Source: Zymoseptoria tritici IPO323
Taxonomy: Eukaryota > Ascomycota > Dothideomycetes > Mycosphaerellales > Mycosphaerellaceae
Length of the DNA stretch: 64,000 nucleotides
Reading direction: 5' to 3'
Assembly: GCF_000219625.1 (NCBI RefSeq)
Contig: NC_018211.1
Location: forward strand, 1,240,001 to 1,304,000
Shown: in pieces, positions 11,174 through 22,084 of the stretch
Layout: each line of letters opens with the position of its first letter
Numbering within the stretch: the first letter of the stretch is position 1
Program-made: the position numbers and the translations under genes
The notes under the pieces: generated by a model
Told to the model about the DNA's origin: nothing
The model's input: only the letters and a program-made list of their open reading frames with translations
Databases searched by the model: none

Positions 11174-11710
11174 AAGAGTGGATCAAGCGAGGTGTTGTGA
11201 TTTTTTGGAGACGAGATGTTTGGTTTGTTTCTTCGGGTTCGGGGACCCTTCGGCGATTCGAAATATTCAATGCCCGATGCGCACTTCTCTGCGACCAATG
11301 AGAATGTGACAAAAACGCCTTTTCGTCACGTTTCTCGGGGATCGATGAGGTGGTTCAGACACGGAGTTGACAGAGAGGCAAACGGAAGACCAGGGCACTT
11401 ACGAAGACAATGAGTGATGGATGACTGAGGTGTCAACGTGCTCCTCGTGATGGACGGGAGAGAAGAGTGAAGGCCTAGATTTAGTCCCCGCGAAGTCCGC
11501 GAAAGTCGGCGCCGAGAGCCTAATAGGAGGCTAGCGGCACTAGCGGCAGAAGCGACGTGCACTGTGGTGTTTCAGCCCCGCCCATCACTTCGACATGTGT
11601 GGCGCACGCTGCGGTCGCATGTCGAACAGTCCCTGCTGTACTGCATGTCTTTGGGGTCGTCTTATCCTGTACGTCCGTTGCATTGAGCTAACCACCAGTG
11701 ATGCTCGACT
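11174..11710. other. Intergenic region, regulator promoter
   Basis: It lies upstream of the leftward regulator and downstream of the leftward hydrolase. No coding sequence is supported. It likely holds the regulator's promoter and the hydrolase 3' UTR. Confidence 0.4.
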
Positions 11711-13432
11711 TTATTGCCACGTCCCACGATCGTCCAAACAGATCCGAGAGATGACGCTGTTCAGAGCCTCTGCACCGTCGTGCTCCAGAAGAGACCAGTG
11801 TCCACACTTCGGCAGCCTCGTGATCCGTTCGTTGGCCAGCACAGATGCTTGAAGCGAGTCCTCCGAGTCCGGCTGAAAGTGATCTTCGATGCCGTCGAGC
11901 ACAACGCGAGGATCGAGAGCAACGTCTCGGAGCCCGAAGATGATGCTGACTGGGCATTTGAAGGTCCACGAGTCGTTGAGAAGCCTTGCATCAACGAGTT
12001 GCGATTGCTTGTCCCGTCCATCATATGAAGGCGTCCATGGTTGACGTAAGAGCCCATCGCTGTAGAGCCTGATCTTGTCACCCCAATCGCCAGGTGGGCT
12101 GGTCAAAGAGCGTGCATACACGGACGGCCCATATGCCAGACCAGTCTCGGAGACCGATTTGCTTTCTAGTGGGCCCGGACCGTGGGATTTGGCTTTGCGT
12201 ATTGCAATCTGTACTGCCGAATGGCTTGACGTGCTGAGTGAGGTCAGATAACGGAGCAAAATAGGGAGTCGCATGGCCGGGACTTACTGCTTGTATTGGA
12301 TTGCATGCGCCAGCTTTATCAAGCATGTACACACCCGCGGGAACAGCTTCGCAAGAGGTAACGGTAGAGTCAACATGTATGTCTTCTCCAAGTCAGTGGG
12401 GATGTTGGGTCATCAAGTGGAGCTGTCATACATATCCTGACTTCTTAAGCTGTGAAGCAACCGGTGCGAGCTCAGACTTGGCCTGCCTTTTATGTCAGAA
12501 GCCATGGAATAGCTCAATGAAGTGGTCCGGCATCGACTCGCCTGAGAAATCTCCCACTTCGCAATGTACTGACTCGCTTGAGAAACATGAGACTTCAGGA
12601 TCTGTGCCGCGAAACGAGGCTGTCAGGTGTTAGCGATATCCACTACTTGAGTGGCCAAGTGAGACTCTTACATAAATTGAGTTTATCGCCACGAACTCAT
12701 CGATCAAGCCTTTGGACTCAGCGGCAATTCGATAGCCAATGACGCCACCTGTAAATCCAATGGTGGACGAGTCAGATGTTGTTCGAGGCAAGGCTCGAGG
12801 TGTAGTCTCAAGGATGAGCTGCAGGCCCTCTACCCTTGACTACTCACCCCAGTCATGGCCGACAAGAACACATCTTGCGGCCCCGTTTGAAGGACCCAGG
12901 TAACGCCGCTTGAGCTCGATGAGGGCCTCCGCTATCGTATTGAGCATCTGATCCGGGCCGTATGACGGGAGGCTGTCACTTCCACCGTATCCTGGCAAAT
13001 CCAAGGCCACAACAGCAGCCTTCATCCGCCACGATCGTAATTGCCGGGAGAAGAGGTAGCCGGAGTCCGGGAAGCCATGAAGCAGTACAACGAGCGTGCT
13101 GGCATTCTTGACTTGCTCTCGAGGTTCCAGATAGTGCAGCTGAGGACCGCTGGGCACTCGAAGGAAAATGTGCGATATCGCGTCATTCTTCACGGAAAGA
13201 GACCAGAGCTCGTGTGATGCTTCGAGGCAGGCTCAGCTTTCGGAAAGGTATGAGAGACTTCGACACCACGCTCACCTTTTCGAAGATGAGATGTCTCCTC
13301 ATCAGTCGTTTCGAACCAGAACTCCCGCTGGAAGATAGAGTATGTGAAAGCCGCTGTGAGAACCGTACACCCATAGAGAATTGCCACGCCCTCGGCCAAA
13401 GCTTTGCCACAGAGCGAAAGTGCCGAGCTCAT
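11711..13432 (-). CDS. Alpha/beta hydrolase, epoxide-hydrolase-like, membrane-anchored
   Basis: I read seven exons: 13432-13276, 13219-12848, 12748-12672, 12619-12558, 12486-12432, 12382-12288, 12233-11711. They give 446 residues. A hydrophobic N-terminal segment (about residues 13-35) looks like a membrane anchor. The core has the oxyanion motif HGFPDS (H100), the nucleophile elbow GHDWGG (Asp175), an acid in LRDVALDP (Asp376) and the base in GHW (His418). This is the Asp-Asp-His triad of epoxide hydrolases and haloalkane-dehalogenase-type hydrolases. Lid-region segments such as SELAPVASQLKKSGY and LTLPLPLAKLFP fit fungal members. Exons 4 and 5 depend on a GTGGGA donor and an AAAAG acceptor that I chose to keep the frame; this joint is the least certain. 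Intron 2 (12749-12847) resembles an intron in a LysM gene 4 kb away. Confidence 0.8.
12749..12847 (-). repeat. Introner-like intron, copy A
   Basis: This is intron 2 of the alpha/beta hydrolase, 99 nt, GTGAGT...ACAG with a CTGAC branch-like site. Its first 31 nt align with the first 32 nt of the LysM intron at 16749-16879. There are 26 identities, five transitions and one gap, and the shared 11-mer ggcctgcagct falls at the same offset. It can form an outer stem (caagg with ccttg, intron positions 10-14 and 55-59) around an inner hairpin (cttgag with ctcgag, one G-U pair, 36-41 and 49-54). Confidence 0.6.
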
Positions 13433-15673
13433 CGCTATCGTAGAGGCGATGGTAGCGTGCCGTGAAGCTCAGACATTCTGAAGGAAGTACTGGCCACGAT
13501 GATAGGATTCACGTCTCTCGCATTGCTCCAACGAAACCACTCCCGTGATTTAAAGTTCACGCCAGGAGAAGCCGAAATAACGGGCAATGGCCACCTCATC
13601 TTGGAACTTTGGAAGTGCTCTTCCTCCGTTGTTCACCCAGCGGATCCTACTTGCATCCATTCTATGGTCATGACACCAACTTTGGAGTCCCTCCATTGAC
13701 GACTGCCCTGCTCCGTCTCAGATGTCGGAGCCGTTGGGACAGGCGTCATCGTCCTTTGCAAAGCTGCCGACTTTCTCGCCATCATCCCGGCGCCGCTCAC
13801 CTCACCGCATTCTCGATATTAACACTCCACTGATCCGACCACTTTCTCCCTGAATCTGCAGTATGGACCAAGGTCTCGAACCTGAAGCATTCCTTGTGTC
13901 TTCGGAAAGCAATCAATGAGAGGCGAGGGCCTGTCTGCATTGCATTCCGATGCCACGTCGAGAATAGAGAGCCATGGAATGCGTCAATCCGACAGTGCCA
14001 TGTGTTTTCAAACCAGCTGCCACGTGTGGGCGCAGAAGCTACAGATGGCGCCGCATCCCGAGAGCGATGACTCGGCGCAATAACATGCGATCGCGAGAGG
14101 CGAATGGCACCATTGCAGAGCCGCATCCATCACAGCTCGGATTACCGGCCGAATTAATGGCAACATATCGCCGCTCGGATCATTCAACGAGAAGCGTCCA
14201 TGTCGACAAGTGGGAACCACTGTACGAGCTCTTCAGCTTGCCTCTCAACAGGGCACTTCCCGAGACAATCAATGATTCATGCGTTATCGCGAGTAGACGC
14301 CGACTTTGGGGCCAAGATTCTTGACTTCCAACTTCCGTGGCAAAAGTCGACTCCTGCACAAGGTCTGACAGATCGAGTGGCGCTTTTGAGTGCGTCGGCA
14401 CGTCTTCCACGTCACCACCACTGCAAGATGTAATTTTCTGCAGGTCCAGCTGAGCAGAATACTCTTGCGATCTTGTGCGACTTGAGCGCAGCAAGTTGAA
14501 AGCCCAGACTGCCCAGTCCACTCCGCTCCACGGTCGAACGTTGAGCGCCGATTGTCCCACGCCCGAACAGGGCGGAGGATGATGAGGAGGCGCACAAGCG
14601 AAGGTTATACTCAATCCTGCGAACGCCCGCTGCAAGGTCCGGAAGCTTGTCCGCTGTATCGAAACAGGTACATTGTGCATTTTCCACTTGAATGCTCAAA
14701 GTTCTGTCAACTGCATGTACTATGCCAGGGTATCGTAAGACCAAGTGGGTGCTTGCAGGACAACGGGCGACGGATCTGAGATCCGAGCGAATCCTTGCCT
14801 AGCAGAGATAGTTGTGGTAGCCGTTGACGGCAACGTGCTCGTGGAGACGGTCGGACAAGCGGAGGGAGCAGAGATATCGTTGGCGCCCGCATTTTTCCAA
14901 TCATGTCCAGCCCACAAGGAGTCGATTCATGTAACGTTGGACCCGTGTCGTACCGCTTCCGTGTCGACAATGGTCGAGGCTTCGTTTGCACCACCAGCGA
15001 AACTGACCTTAATTGACTCCGCCAAACGAGGAGACGACTGGGCTCTGTTATTAAGCGAGTGCGGTTCGTTTCAGTGAAACAATTGCGATATGACAGACGT
15101 CGTGGTACAGACTGTCTCATCGTATCCATCAATTGCCTATCTCTGAAACTCGGTGGAACCCTGTCAGTCCCCAATCCACCGCCCTGCATTTCTCCGGCAC
15201 TTGACCACTCCGACGGTGCACTTGGCAGGAGGCGGCCAATAGCGGAGCTTTTCGCCCTGGCCGGTAACGGTTGGATATCGGCGCTGTACAGAAATATGCA
15301 TAGATGCATCTGGTTGATAATCTGGCTGTGGAGAATCTGTGCGTGGCACGCAACTATTCACAACACGCGCTAGCGATCCCAACACGACTGCTGTGTGGTC
15401 CAAAAGGTGCTGTGGTACAAATGCTTTCGCGACTCCTCCTGCGACAGTGACCAGTTCTTTTTTCCGCACTCCTCTTGTTCCACCAAACTTCGCGGCTGTA
15501 ACCCATCTCGCATATCCAATCTTCACGTACCCGGTTTCCCACGGCAAGGCTGTACACTGAAACGCCGACCATCTCCACGCTCTGAAAACCATCGCAAATC
15601 TCCGTCCAGCATTCCTCGACCTTTTCTCCAGACGTCGCCTCTCCGCGAAAGCCACCATCACGCAAGCAAACAC
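13433..15673. other. Gene-free 2.2 kb
   Basis: There are overlapping open frames on both strands up to 200 codons (for example 15309-14707 leftward). None has a recognisable domain, a signal peptide or convincing splice links, and several overlap one another in different frames. The left end should be the hydrolase promoter and the right end the leader of the gene at 15674. Confidence 0.4.
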
Positions 15674-16339
15674 ATGACCAGCACAAAGACGTGTATGAAC
15701 GTGCCCGATCTTTCTGGCATCGAGGCGTTTCCCATGGACTTCGAGTTGCCGTCGCTTGACTCTGCATCCGATGCAGGTCGAGCCAGACCATCGGATCCCA
15801 GCAACGACAACAAGCGTCACGACAGCGCTCGAGCCAGTATCTGCAGCAACGACACCGACCGCAGCAGCACCTCTTCCGGCACCACATCTTCATCCACCAA
15901 GAAGAGCCACAAGCGTGTCCGTTTCCAAGAATCCGTCTGCTGCTCTTACTACAATGCCGACCTCGATCCACCTCGTCCTGAACCCCGACCGATACCTCAA
16001 CGTCGGGCATCCTTCTGGCAACGCATCACAAAGGGCAACTGGTCCGGCGAGTTGGATCTGCCAACACGATCAAGCATGTACTCGATCCAAGTCGGAAGCA
16101 GTGTTCCAGACATTACGGAACTAGGCACCGTCAAGCCTGCGAAGAGATCGTCGTTCGCTCCTGGGAGGAGTGCTGCTCCGATATACTCCATCGAGCAGCC
16201 TCTGCGAGAGTCGGCCGGCCGAAGATACGATGGGACGCAAACGACGGTGAATTGGAAGGCAAAACCGGTGGTGGCGAAGGGCGATTGGAATGAGCTGTTG
16301 GGATCGAGGCCAAAGCCGACTCGGACGGTGACCTATTAG
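15674..16339 (+). CDS. Hypothetical Ser/Arg-rich protein with RVxF motif
   Basis: A 221-residue intronless protein without a recognised domain. The open frame extends upstream to 15395, but I start at the Met at 15674 (MTSTKTCMNVPDL) because the upstream part is low-complexity and lacks a good start context. The protein is Ser/Pro/Arg-rich and probably mostly disordered. Two features stand out: a KSHKRVRFQES segment about 70 residues in, which matches the RVxF docking motif for protein phosphatase 1, and a short structured-looking stretch RRASFWQRITKGNWSGEL, followed by MYSIQVGSSVPDITEL. The C-terminal third repeats basic patches. Cytosolic or nuclear location is likely, since there is no signal or membrane segment. 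The function is unknown; a PP1-regulator role is only a suggestion from one short motif. Confidence 0.65.
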   Translation: MTSTKTCMNVPDLSGIEAFPMDFELPSLDSASDAGRARPSDPSNDNKRHDSARASICSNDTDRSSTSSGTTSSSTKKSHKRVRFQESVCCSYYNADLDPPRPEPRPIPQRRASFWQRITKGNWSGELDLPTRSSMYSIQVGSSVPDITELGTVKPAKRSSFAPGRSAAPIYSIEQPLRESAGRRYDGTQTTVNWKAKPVVAKGDWNELLGSRPKPTRTVTY

Positions 16340-16567
16340 GTTATTCTGATCAGCGTGATCATACGCGCTGTTGACATTTAGCGACGGCGTTTTGGGAAGC
16401 ATTGATATTTGGCTGAAGAAGAGTGTTATTGTCCTTGCGCTTGCGTTCACATTGTCCTTGCATCCGCATGGTTGTTCCAATCACATGGTCCCTCTTCCGA
16501 CAACCCGTCGCAGTCCTGCATCTCCGTCTTGTGAGGCTATGTTACGGGCAGTCCGCCGTCAGTGCCT

Positions 16568-17131
16568 TCAGCTGACATGTTTCTTCAAGCAGCTGCCATC
16601 GTCGATGGTCTTGCAGTCGGTGGGAACTGAGAGGCAAGGGCGAAGGAGTCAGCCAGTTTTCAAGAGCTTCGCCTTTGGGTATGACTCACTCAGGAGGGTC
16701 TGGTCTTCGTAGATGAGATCCGGGTTATAGCCAATATGGTTCGTGTATCTAAAACAGAAGGACGGAAGGGTCAGCAGTGGTTTGGACGCAAATTGTCTAA
16801 GGGCAGGCTGAGAACCGCCAGCGTAGCCCGAGAAGACCATCTCGGGTAGCTGCAGGCCTTCTGCCCTTTGGTTACTTACGCCAAATCGCAAATGCCGACC
16901 TTCCTTTTGTAGATGTCGTGGGCGATGTGGGTGAGCGTGTCGCCTTTCTTCACAACGTATGGTATCGTCTTCGTGGCGTGGCAAGGCAGACCTGATGCGC
17001 GTGTGTGAGCATGTCGTCCTGGGATGCTGCTGCCACACCTGTTACTCACCCAGCTTGCGACACTGTGCGTTGTTCTGCGCATCGACGACCGCAACGCTCA
17101 GGAGAGCAGCAATGATGGTAGTGACTTTCAT
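16568..17131 (-). CDS. Secreted single-LysM protein (LysM effector), copy 1
   Basis: Four exons (17131-17050, 16991-16880, 16748-16690, 16626-16568) encode 103 residues. Residues 1-20 are a signal peptide (MKVTTIIAALLSVAVVDAQ). One LysM domain follows: YVVKKGDTLTHIAHDIY, then GICDLA, then NPDLIYEDQTLLIPTDC. Cysteines flank the domain, as in fungal chitin-binding LysM proteins. The small size and single domain resemble the one-LysM effectors of Zymoseptoria (Mg1LysM class), which bind chitin and shield hyphae or dampen host chitin sensing; that is family knowledge, not shown here. Exon phases match those of the second LysM gene at 21607-22084 (first exon 82 nt in both), so the two are paralogues. 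Intron 2 is unusual (see 16749-16879). Confidence 0.88.
16749..16879 (-). repeat. Introner-like intron, copy B
   Basis: This is intron 2 of the LysM gene, 131 nt, GTAAGT...TTTTAG. It shares its 5' third with the hydrolase intron at 12749-12847. It has a strong nested fold: aagggcag (intron positions 12-19) pairs perfectly with ctgccctt (74-81), enclosing a second stem cccgaga with tctcggg (34-40 and 47-53). The equivalent intron in the paralogous LysM gene (21843-21913, 71 nt) does not show this sequence, which suggests insertion into, or replacement of, the older intron. Confidence 0.62.
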
Positions 17132-17637
17132 GTTGGTTGGCGAGTTCTCGATCGAAGGATAGTCGAGTTGTTGAGGGAATGATGAGATTGTGCTTCGGAG
17201 GTGCGACGACTCACGCCTCCTCCTTATGCCTGACGTGAACCCGGGACAGTCATTTCCATACCATGCTGCCGAAGTTGAACCTACGAGCAATGGAGCTGGC
17301 TGGACCGGCGATTGACCAGGGTTTTGTCGTTCGCCTGACGACGACGACTCGGCGAATCTGACGCGAACACGATTCCGTTGCCAGTGGAGACATTGCTTGC
17401 ACCTGTGGGAATTTGCTCTTCGTCCGTCCAAGAGTATTAACGGGATATCATCCGTTCCGGCCAGGTAGGATCATGCAGGTATCAATCGATCGATGAATTC
17501 CGAACAGGCAATGGATTCGGGACAGGTGCAGGCAGCTGGCGATGTGCCGGTCCGTATCGAACGCCTCGACGAGTTCCCTTACCCAGCAGCGCATGGGTAC
17601 TGTTGGTCGTTCATTCTTCAAAACCGAAGCTATTCGT
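17132..17637. other. Intergenic region, LysM copy 1 promoter
   Basis: No gene is supported. It lies upstream of the leftward LysM gene and downstream of the leftward regulator. Nothing else is seen. Confidence 0.4.
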
Positions 17638-20231
17638 CTAACTCAGCAGCGCGGGCTCGATCGTTCCGTCTGCTTGAAATTCGACCGAGTTCAGCCACTG
17701 CAAGAAGTCCGCGTCGTTATCGATGTACACCTGGAATGGATCGACCCATGTGTCAGGCTGCATGGTCTCAACTTCAGTCGCTCGAGGAGCAGGTCGCGAT
17801 AGCACTCGATCCAGCACTTTCTTGATGGCGTTGAGTCCCATTGCGCATATTGCATAATTGCTCTCCTCCGAGCCTGATGAATGCCGATCATGTCAGCCAT
17901 TGTAGATCGTCTATTCGAGAAGGTTGAATAATTGCAACTTACTGACTGCCTCGAGGGCGGCGACAAGTACACTCAACTGCTGCAGAATCTCGGACCGCGA
18001 ATATCCGGCATTGGAAATTTGCTTCTGATCTCGCTTTAGCATTTCCATTGCGAGGACTCCTCCACTAGGCACACCGTAGAACGCCAGCTAGAGTAGCCAT
18101 TAGCTGCGGTCGGCGCAGCGCCAGCAATTCATGTAATCACCCACCACGTCGACTATGTCAACTTGATACTCGTAGCACGATTGTCTCAACCCATGCGCTT
18201 TCAGAACAAGTGTCAAGAGACTCCGTGCAGCAGCGATGAGCCCTGAGGAGTCGACTTTGTGCTTGTTGAATAGTGCCCTTTCTAGGAGGAATTCACCGTG
18301 GCGAGTTGCTTTTGGCGTGCCGTTGTTAGCCATGCACCTCTGGGTTCGAGCTTTGACAAGAGGTTCTCACCACAGTGACTTGAGACCAGGCACTGAACGT
18401 CGATGCGACGCCAACGTGAGTTTCGACCCGGGATGAGAAACGTGGGATCATGTTGTATCCTGGTCAAGACGGTCTCAGGATCGATTCTGGCGAATTCTGG
18501 CATCGAATCTATCTGTTGCTGATGCCGCATCCGGACAGTTCTGGATGTTGTCAACACGAGGCAACTTTTTGCGCCTTTTTAACTCACCGGATACGATCTT
18601 GTAGGTCGTGCAGGTTCTGGTACTTTGTGCCAATGGCAATTTCCAATATGTCTTCCCGGATCACAGGTCGTTGCCACTGTATCCTGCGCCACGTCATTCG
18701 AGTAGGTGGACCTGACTTGAGCACCCCAACATCGCTCTTGACGAGGGCCGCTTGTAGATCGGCCTCATGCGAGCAAAGCTCGTCATCACTCAGCTCGTGC
18801 GGTTGTTGTAGCACCGAGTAACGATAGCTGAGATGCGGTGGTCGTCCCATGAACGTGGCCAAAAACTTGTCCTGAGCGCATTCGATCGGTCAGCAACATT
18901 TAACGGCCCAAGCTAGCATCTCAGATGGGTCAAGCGGAGTCTGTGGCGCTTACCATGCTAAAACATATCAGAAACAGTCTTATGCGAAGCTCACAGAGGA
19001 AGAACGGCGTATGGACATCCACACGCTTCTCCAGGTGAATTCCCGCGAGCACGATAGCATCAAACGCTGCGCTCAGGCTGGTCCAGACTTCAATCGAGGT
19101 GTCGCCGCGGATGAAAGATACTACCAGCATCCTGTCATACAGGAGACAGACCATGAGGTCGTTGCGGCTTCCACATCTTTTGCTGAAGTCTATACATATG
19201 TCGATGAGATGCACCTGCTTGTCCAGCAACCGTGCCCGGCCGATTTTGGAATAAGATCGAAGTGCCGGATCATGTAATTGTAGAAACCCGAACAGCATCC
19301 CGATAAGCGATAAGAGTAGGCCCACGGACTCCCATCGCAGGTGCTCGCCAGTTGCACGAAGCGCCCAATCTATGGCTGACAAAGCACCATCGGCGACAAG
19401 AGGACGTTGTGTATTCCGCCAGGTCAGAGCTGACAGCTTTGCCAGAGAGTGTGTTCGCGTTGCCTCTGTAATCAACGGCAACATATGGTCCAGCCAAGCG
19501 TAATAGATCGGTCTGTAGATCAGGAACGCTTCTCCGTCCCCTGATTCGAAGCATCGATCCACGAGATTTCGTATTTGCTCAGCATCTTGAAAGAATGACA
19601 GCACTTCGATTCCCTGTCTGATGGCAGACTCTGGGATGCATTCGACGAGGGGAGTCTCGGGAGCGACCTCCGGCGCTGCATCAATCCCCAAAGTGTCGTT
19701 GAGCTCCGCGACCACCGCAGACGAGCTTGAATGGCCAAGGAACTCCGGAATCCGGGTCCTGTCAGAAGGCTCCATAAGAATGCCAGCAGAAGGGACACTC
19801 AAGATCCCCTGAAACCGATCCGTTGCTGGTGCGCTCTCCGCTCGAGTGCCTGTGCGACGGGCGGCATTTCCATCCTGTGGCAGAGCCGCTGGCGAGTCCT
19901 GTGGAGGTGCTACAGAAGTTCTCGCAGAGACGATTGAGGTAGTCGCTGGCGAGGGCAGTATTGAAGGTGTCGATTTTGTCAAAGGCGCCGGATGGTAGTA
20001 GCATAAGTTGACTGCTCCGCGTCGAACGCATCGACTGCAATGTGGAAGTCTGTGATCGCAGGACAGCTTCTTTTGCCGGCATGGCTCACAGCTCTGAAGC
20101 TTTCCATTTCGACGTTTGACGGGTACCGTGCGTATAGTAGATTCCAAGACCATTGCGGTTTCCCGGAACGAGTCGATGGAGGAGAGAGAGCCACGATGGC
20201 AGAGTGCCTCTGATGATATATGCAGAGGCAT
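17638..20231 (-). CDS. Zn2Cys6 transcription factor between the LysM genes
   Basis: Six exons (20231-18954, 18871-18588, 18540-18371, 18308-18145, 18087-17943, 17873-17638) encode 758 residues. The intron at 18309-18370 has a clear CTAAC branch site. The cluster is C48-x2-C51-x6-C58-x6-C65-x2-C68-x8-C77. A Pro/Ser/Thr linker leads to a fungal-specific transcription factor homology domain (about residues 215-560), including RPIYYAWLDHMLPLI, LFGFLQLHDPALRS and FLATFMGRPPHLSYRYS. The last motif is typical of the domain core. A second Met at residue 27 (20153) is a possible start. It sits between two LysM genes that point away from each other, so co-regulation is conceivable but not shown. Confidence 0.9.
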
Positions 20232-21606
20232 TCGGAGTTCGGAACATCATGTTATTGGCCTGGCGGGCGAAGGAGTCGTGCTAATCTGTCTGCATTTTAT
20301 CGAAACGAAGTGTCTCAAAATCTTGTGGCATGTGGCTTGTCACCTGGAGCAGTCGCAGTGCCCTCGGCGCTTGCGAGTTCGGATTGCTAAACTGCTGTCC
20401 AGTTATGCTAACTGCACAATCATCAGACCCTCCCACGAAATTGTATGCACAACCTCCAACTCACCTCGTACTTGGCACTGTGTTGAACTTTTCGATTCAA
20501 TTAGTCGTACAGTCCAGCAGATGTAGGTGTATACACACGCCTGCCACTCTGACGGCTGCCAGGAAGCCATCCCCAGAGGACAACACCACATTTCGGAGGT
20601 CCATCTCTTCTCCACCCTTTCCCCTGCGATCGTTGCACCACAATGACCGAGTGGGACTCCCTCTTCAAAACAAAGGTCTTGACTCCTGTCTCATACCACA
20701 GCACCGTTCGGATCGCCAGGAAGGATATGCCCACAAGCCTTTTGCATATCAAGGCCTGGCCTGGCCATCCGGAAATTCACCAGCGGCTGTGGCATCCAGA
20801 ATAGTGACAATCGGCATCTTTCTGACCACGATCACGAGCTTCATGTTTCTTTTTGCATTGCGATACGAGCTGGACTTCGGAGGCCGTCGGATAGGTTCTA
20901 GGCCTTGCCCAGTTTCAGCGTCATTGAAGTCAAGGTGTTCAGGAACAAGTTGGCCGGATCGTCAAGGAATGCATGTCCAGCTATTCTTGGGACCCATGTG
21001 TCTGCTCCGAGCAATGTCCATCGGTTGGTATATGGACGTACCGACACTTGCCGGAAGATGGCTGTGCACATAGCGCTTTATTTCAACATGCAGGGATACT
21101 GCGTGTGCGGGAGCGTGGGTAATGAGAGAGTCGGCATCTCCAGAGGTCCTGCTTCTTCATCACTGCCATGCTTCTTGGAAACGACACTATTGTGATCGGC
21201 CAAGTCTCTGTGGCTATTTTAGAGATCTCATCCTGGCGATGAGTTCAGCTGGACTACTGGCCGGATCGACAGGTCAGCGTGAATTCTGACGAATCTTACC
21301 TTGCTGGTCAATCCATGCTCTCCCGGAAGGTTCAATGTCGGCAGATGGACACGAGCCGGCAAGCGTTGCATTTCACAACAATGATCAAACAAGCTAAGAT
21401 GCATAGCCTGGTATTGGCAACAAGACCGTGCTGCTTGGAGGCACCGCCGCTGCATGACGTTCACTGCTCACAGCGGGTATAAGAAGACAGCGAAATCGCC
21501 TTGCTTTTGGATCATCACGCTTTCATTCACTCAACCGGCACTCCAACAGCTCCGAAGCCATTCCAGGTCGTCCAACAAACACAACTCCCAACACGCATCC
21601 GTCAAC
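20232..21606. other. Gene-free 1.4 kb
   Basis: It lies between the divergent regulator (leftward) and LysM copy 2 (rightward). A 247-codon frame at 20330-21073 and a 53-codon frame at 20643-20804 are open but match nothing I recognise. It probably contains both promoters. A TATA-like stretch (gggtataagaag) lies at about 21476-21487, some 125 bp before the LysM start. Confidence 0.4.
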
Positions 21607-22084
21607 ATGCAGTTCACCGCCCTCGTCGCTGCTCTCTTGAGCGTTGCCGCCGTCCAGGCCCAGCGGAATCCAATCACCATCACCCCTCGTGAGTACCAGC
21701 ACAGCAGGTCTCATGAAGGATGTCCTAACGCGCGATCCAGAATTCGATTGCGGTGCCACCAACTCCCAGCAATACGTCGCGCGCAGTGGAGACACCCTCA
21801 CCAAGATCGCCCAAGAAATCTACCACGACGTCGTGGGAGTCTGTACGCATGCCCCGACTTTTGCGATTCCTCGACATCGACGTTCACGACATGTGCTGAC
21901 TTCCTGCTCGCAGGTGACATCGCCAGGGCGAACAACCTGGCCGACCCAAACAGGATCGATGCAGGCACGCCCTACACCAGTGAGTACACCCATCGGCACC
22001 TGGATGATCCGCAAAAACTTGCTAACGTTCTCGCCCATAGTCCCGATCAACTGCCAGACCTACGACCGCAACAGCTGCCTCTAA
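21607..22084 (+). CDS. Secreted single-LysM protein (LysM effector), copy 2
   Basis: Four exons (21607-21688, 21741-21842, 21914-21979, 22041-22084) encode 97 residues. The signal peptide is MQFTALVAALLSVAAVQAQ, very close to that of copy 1. The LysM domain reads YVARSGDTLTKIAQEIYHD, then ARANNLADPNRIDAGTPY, and ends IPINCQTYDRNSCL. Cysteines at about residues 31, 62, 88 and 96 suggest two disulfides. The conserved NLADPNRIDAGTPY stretch is a textbook LysM second half, so this copy looks more canonical than copy 1. The expected role is chitin binding in the apoplast or cell wall (family knowledge). Splice phases are identical to those of copy 1. Confidence 0.92.

Noticed and set aside
12432..12619. 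Frameshift in the alpha/beta hydrolase gene
   Set aside because: The apparent break is resolved by an additional 71-nt intron (GTGGGA donor, AAAAG acceptor) that restores one frame through all motifs, so I do not call it a pseudogene.
14707..15309. 200-codon leftward open frame
   Set aside because: Biased composition, overlapping alternative frames, no domain or splice partner. It is probably chance.
20330..21073. 247-codon rightward frame upstream of LysM copy 2
   Set aside because: The sequence is not protein-like apart from one hydrophobic stretch, and it occupies the expected promoter region.
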